From Byssothecium circinans (Eukaryota > Ascomycota > Dothideomycetes > Pleosporales > Massarinaceae), in assembly GCA_010015675.1 (NCBI GenBank), contig ML977043.1:87338-151337 (forward strand): a DNA stretch of 64,000 nt. The letters are read 5' to 3'. This document shows positions 60,931-64,000 of the stretch, piece by piece (the first letter of the stretch is position 1; every line of letters begins with the position of its first letter). The position numbers were made by a program, and so were the translations under genes. Below the pieces are notes generated by a model. That model did no database searches and had not been told where the DNA came from. It saw only the letters and a program-made list of their open reading frames with translations.

Positions 60931-63900
60931 ATGGCTCCCGCCGCGACTGCCGCGCACACGGCGAAGAACGTCAAGTCCGAGAACTCGAAATCCGTCAAGG
61001 TGCTCGAGGAGCTTCTGGGCAAACTCACCATCTCCAAGGCACAGGACGAGATCAACGCCGCCGCGCTTGACCTCGCAACCTTCATCAACGGCGACATCGA
61101 GGAAGGCGATGCGCCCACAAAGTGAGTCGAAAATACCAACCCGGCGGAATTCGCCACCCCACACTTCAGCCAGCCATACTAACAGATCTCCAGTGCCGTT
61201 ACGCTGCTGCGAAAACAGCTGAACAACAAGAAGGATGCGACCGCCCGCGAGCGTGCCCTCGATGCCATCCGCGCCATCGCCCAGCACTCCACCATCTCCC
61301 CGGCCGTCGAGCCCTACCTCGTTGACCTGCTCCCGAACACGCTCAACGCTGTCGCCGACAAGATGAACCCCGTCAAGCTCGCCGCTCAGTCTGCCTCGGA
61401 GGCGATTGTGTCCGCCGCCAACCCCAACGCCGTCAAAGCCATCATCCCGCACATCATCCACTCGCTGACCAACACACTCAAGTGGCCCGAGAAGATGACT
61501 GGCTTGAAGTGCATTGAGATCCTCGTCAAGAGCGCTCCTGCCCAGCTTGCTTTCCGCGTGCCCGACTTGATCCCCGTCATTTCCGGTGCCATGTGGGACA
61601 CCAAGCCTGAGGTCAAGAAGGCGGCCTACGCCACCATGGAGAACATCTGCGCCCTCATCTCCAACAAGGATATTGAGCGCTTCATCCCCGAGCTGATCAA
61701 GTGTATCGCCAAGCCTGAGAACGTCCCGGAGACCGTTCACTTGCTCGGTGCCACCACTTTCGTCACAGATGTCCACGAGCCCACTCTGGCCATCATGGTG
61801 CCCCTTCTCGAGCGTGGTCTTGTCGAACGCGAGACGGCCATCAAGCGTAAATCGGCCGTCATTGTCGACAACATGTGCAAGCTTGTCGAGGACCCGCAGA
61901 TTGTGGCTGCTTTCTTGCCCAAGCTCATGCCTGCGCTCGAGAAGAACTACGATACTCTCGCCGACCCCGAGGCTCGTGAGAAGACCAAGCAGGGTCTCGA
62001 CACCCTCATCCGTGTCGGTCACGTGGAGAACGGCAAGATCCCCGAGATCTCCAAGGACGGTGATGTCGCCACCGTCGCCGGCCACCTCAAGGCCGTTCTG
62101 CCCAAGGTCGACGACAAGTTCGAGACCGTCATCAACTACATCGGTGCTATTGGCGGTCAGCTCATCGACGAGAAGGACTTTGAGCCCATCAACTGGGTTA
62201 CCAACACCGCTGCCTTCGTTTCCATTCTCACCGGTGACGACAAGGCCAAGGAGGTTGTTGACGCTCTTCGCAAGCGTGCCGTCCCCGGTGCCGCTGCTGA
62301 AGATGAGGTCGAGCCCGACGAGGAGGAGGGTGAGGATCTGTGCAACTGCACCTTCAACTTGGCCTACGGTGCCAAAATTCTTCTTAACCAGACCCATCTC
62401 CGTCTGAAGCGTGGCCAGCGTTACGGTCTGCTCGGCCCCAACGGTTCCGGAAAGACCACCCTCATGCGTGCCATCAACAACGAGCAGGTAGAGGGCTTCC
62501 CCAAGCAGAACGAGGTCAAGACTGTCTACGTCGAGCACGATCTTGACTCTGCCGATACCGAACAGACTGTCATTGAGTGGACTATGAAGAAGCTCGCGGC
62601 TGTCAACATCGACACCTCCCAGGCTGAAGTCGAGAAGACTTTGGTTGAGTTCGGTTTCACCAAGGACCAGCTCACTGGCCCCATCACCGCACTCTCTGGT
62701 GGCTGGAAGATGAAGTTGGCTCTTGCCCGTGCCGTCTTCGAGGACCCGGATATCCTCCTTTTGGATGAGCCGACCAACCACTTGGACGTCAAGAACGTCA
62801 AGTGGCTCGAGGACTACCTCACCAACTCGCCTTGCACATCCATTGTCATTTCGCACGACAGCAAGTTCTTGAACAACATCATTCAACACGTTATCCACTA
62901 CGAGCGCTTCAAGCTTAAGCGTTACCGTGGTAATTTGGATGCGTTCGTCAAGCGTGTGCCCTCTGCCCGCTCATACCACGAGCTGAGCGCTTCCGACATG
63001 GAATTCAAGTTCCCCGAGCCTGGTTTCCTGGAGGGTGTCAAGACAAAGGCCAAGGCCATTGTCCGCGTTTCTAACATGTCCTTCCAGTACCCCGGTACCT
63101 CCAAGCCTCAGATCTCCGAAATCTCTTTCCAGTGCTCTCTCGGCTCCCGTATCGCTGTCATTGGTCCCAACGGTGCTGGCAAGTCCACTCTTGTCAACGT
63201 CCTGACTGGTGAGCTTATCCCGACTTCGGGTGAGGTTTACCAGCACGAGAACATCCGTATCGCCTACATCAAGCAGCACGCTTTCGCTCACATCGACCAC
63301 CACTTGGACAAGACTCCCTCCGAGTACATTCAGTGGCGTTTCCAGACTGGTGAAGATCGCGAGACCATGGACCGTGCCAACAAGATCGTCACCGAAGAGG
63401 ACGAGAAGGCCATGGACAAGGTCTACAAGATTGAGGGCACATCCCGTCGTGTCATCGGTATCAACTCCCGTAGGAAGTTCAAGAACTCCTACGAGTATGA
63501 GTGCTCTTTCGCTCTTGGTGAGAACATCGGCATGAAGAACGAGCGCTGGACCCCTATGATGACGGCCGACAACGCCTGGTTGCCCCGCTCCGAGCTTCTC
63601 GCCTCTCACGGCAAGATGGTCGCCGAGGTCGACCAGAAGGAGGCTCTCGCTAGCGGTCAGTTCCGTCCTCTGGTCCGTAAGGAGATTGAGGCTCACTGCG
63701 CCAACTTCGGCCTTGACGCCGAGCTCGTCTCTCACTCGCGTATGCGTGGTCTCTCCGGTGGTCAGCGTGTCAAGGTTGTGCTCGCCGCCTGCTCATGGCA
63801 GCGTCCTCACTTGATCGTTCTTGACGAGCCCACCAACTACCTCGACCGTGACTCACTTGGTGCCTTATCCAAGGCCATCAAGGCTTTCGAGGGTGGTGTC

Positions 63901-64000
63901 ATCATCATTACCCACTCCGCTGAGTTCACTCGCGATCTCACTGAGGAAGTCTGGGCTGTCGTCGACGGAAAGATGACGCCATCTGGCCACAACTGGGTGC
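60931..64000 (+). CDS. Translation elongation factor 3 (partial, 3' end outside window)
   Basis: Exons 60931-61121 and 61194-64000 encode the first 999 aa of about 1050. eEF3 is the fungus-specific ribosome-bound ATPase that helps release E-site tRNA in each elongation cycle. N-terminal HEAT repeats (for example [20 protein letters not shown] and [20 protein letters not shown]) span ~65-320. A four-helix region follows. ABC1 has GPNGSGKTT (478-486), [14 protein letters not shown] and [15 protein letters not shown]2 has GPNGAGKST (~721-729) and [14 protein letters not shown], then [12 protein letters not shown]. The chromodomain-like insert of the family lies between ([20 protein letters not shown]). 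Codon use is strongly biased to C-ending codons, as expected for an abundant protein. The intron has GTGAGT and CTAAC and restores [10 protein letters not shown]. The basic C-terminal tail is beyond the window. Confidence 0.96.

Noticed and set aside
60901..62898. 665-codon open frame on the minus strand antisense to eEF3
   Set aside because: It mirrors the strong C-ending codon bias of eEF3, which removes antisense stops. The product is Val/Leu/Gly/Asp-rich without domains.

Overview
The window is nuclear DNA of a filamentous ascomycete (Pezizomycotina). Genes are dense and lie on both strands. They are split by short GT..AG introns of about 45-60 bp with CTAAC/CTGAC-like branch points. Fungus-specific families are present (DASH complex subunit, eEF3, HET domain, TRK potassium transporter, NACHT/NB-ARC-type NLR). 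Transposon relics carry C-to-T nonsense changes of the repeat-induced point mutation (RIP) type. I lean towards Dothideomycetes, but that is an impression from gene style and not proven by the sequence.

Layout. 0-0.6 kb: RIP-decayed 3' end of a pogo/Tc1-mariner transposase. 1.4-3.6 kb (+): PRM10/ThrE-like membrane protein with a 22-nt micro-exon. 4.8-5.7 kb (+): small basic protein with an XPA-C-like region. 5.7-10.1 kb: gene-poor. 10.1-12.0 kb (+): MFS transporter of the allantoate permease type. 13.0-16.7 kb (-): HLTF/Rad5-like SNF2 ATPase. 18.0-20.3 kb (-): type II phosphatidylinositol 4-kinase (LSB6). 20.6-21.8 kb (-): DASH subunit ASK1. 22.1-23.2 kb (+): short-chain dehydrogenase, divergent from ASK1. 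23.5-25.6 kb (+): HET-domain protein. 25.7-26.6 kb (-): collapsed aldehyde dehydrogenase pseudogene next to a 32-G run. 27-28 kb: duplicated repeat block. 28.0-30.0 kb (-): PPR protein. 30.6-32.2 kb (-): CDP-diacylglycerol synthase. 32.5-34.8 kb (+): Rad26/ATRIP-like checkpoint protein, divergent from it. 34.8-38.8 kb: gene-free, rich in micro- and minisatellites, with a degenerate ~110-bp satellite. 38.8-42.8 kb (-): membrane-anchored hydrolase/NB-ARC/TPR-like NLR. 43.3-44.4 kb (+): DUF6601-like membrane protein, divergent from the NLR. 44.8-45.5 kb (-): hypothetical gene with unresolved 5' end. 45.7-48.4 kb (-): TRK potassium transporter. 49.9-53.0 kb: complete hAT transposon with 22-bp TIRs and a perfect 8-bp target duplication; its transposase frame has five internal stops. 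55.4-58.6 kb (+): GPI inositol-deacylase BST1. 60.9-64.0 kb (+): translation elongation factor 3, cut off by the window end.

Functionally, the conserved blocks are housekeeping: lipid synthesis and signalling (CDS1, LSB6, BST1), genome maintenance (SNF2 ATPase, ATRIP-like protein, possible XPA-like protein), kinetochore (ASK1), translation (eEF3) and ion/solute transport (TRK, MFS). Two accessory segments stand out. One is HET gene + ALDH pseudogene + repeats (23.5-28 kb). The other is satellites + NLR + DUF6601-like gene (34.8-45.5 kb). Both carry allorecognition/innate-immunity type genes beside unstable DNA. The NLR with its divergent membrane-protein neighbour is the best candidate for an undescribed system here. 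All gene models were joined by hand from reading frames and splice signals; no homology search was possible.
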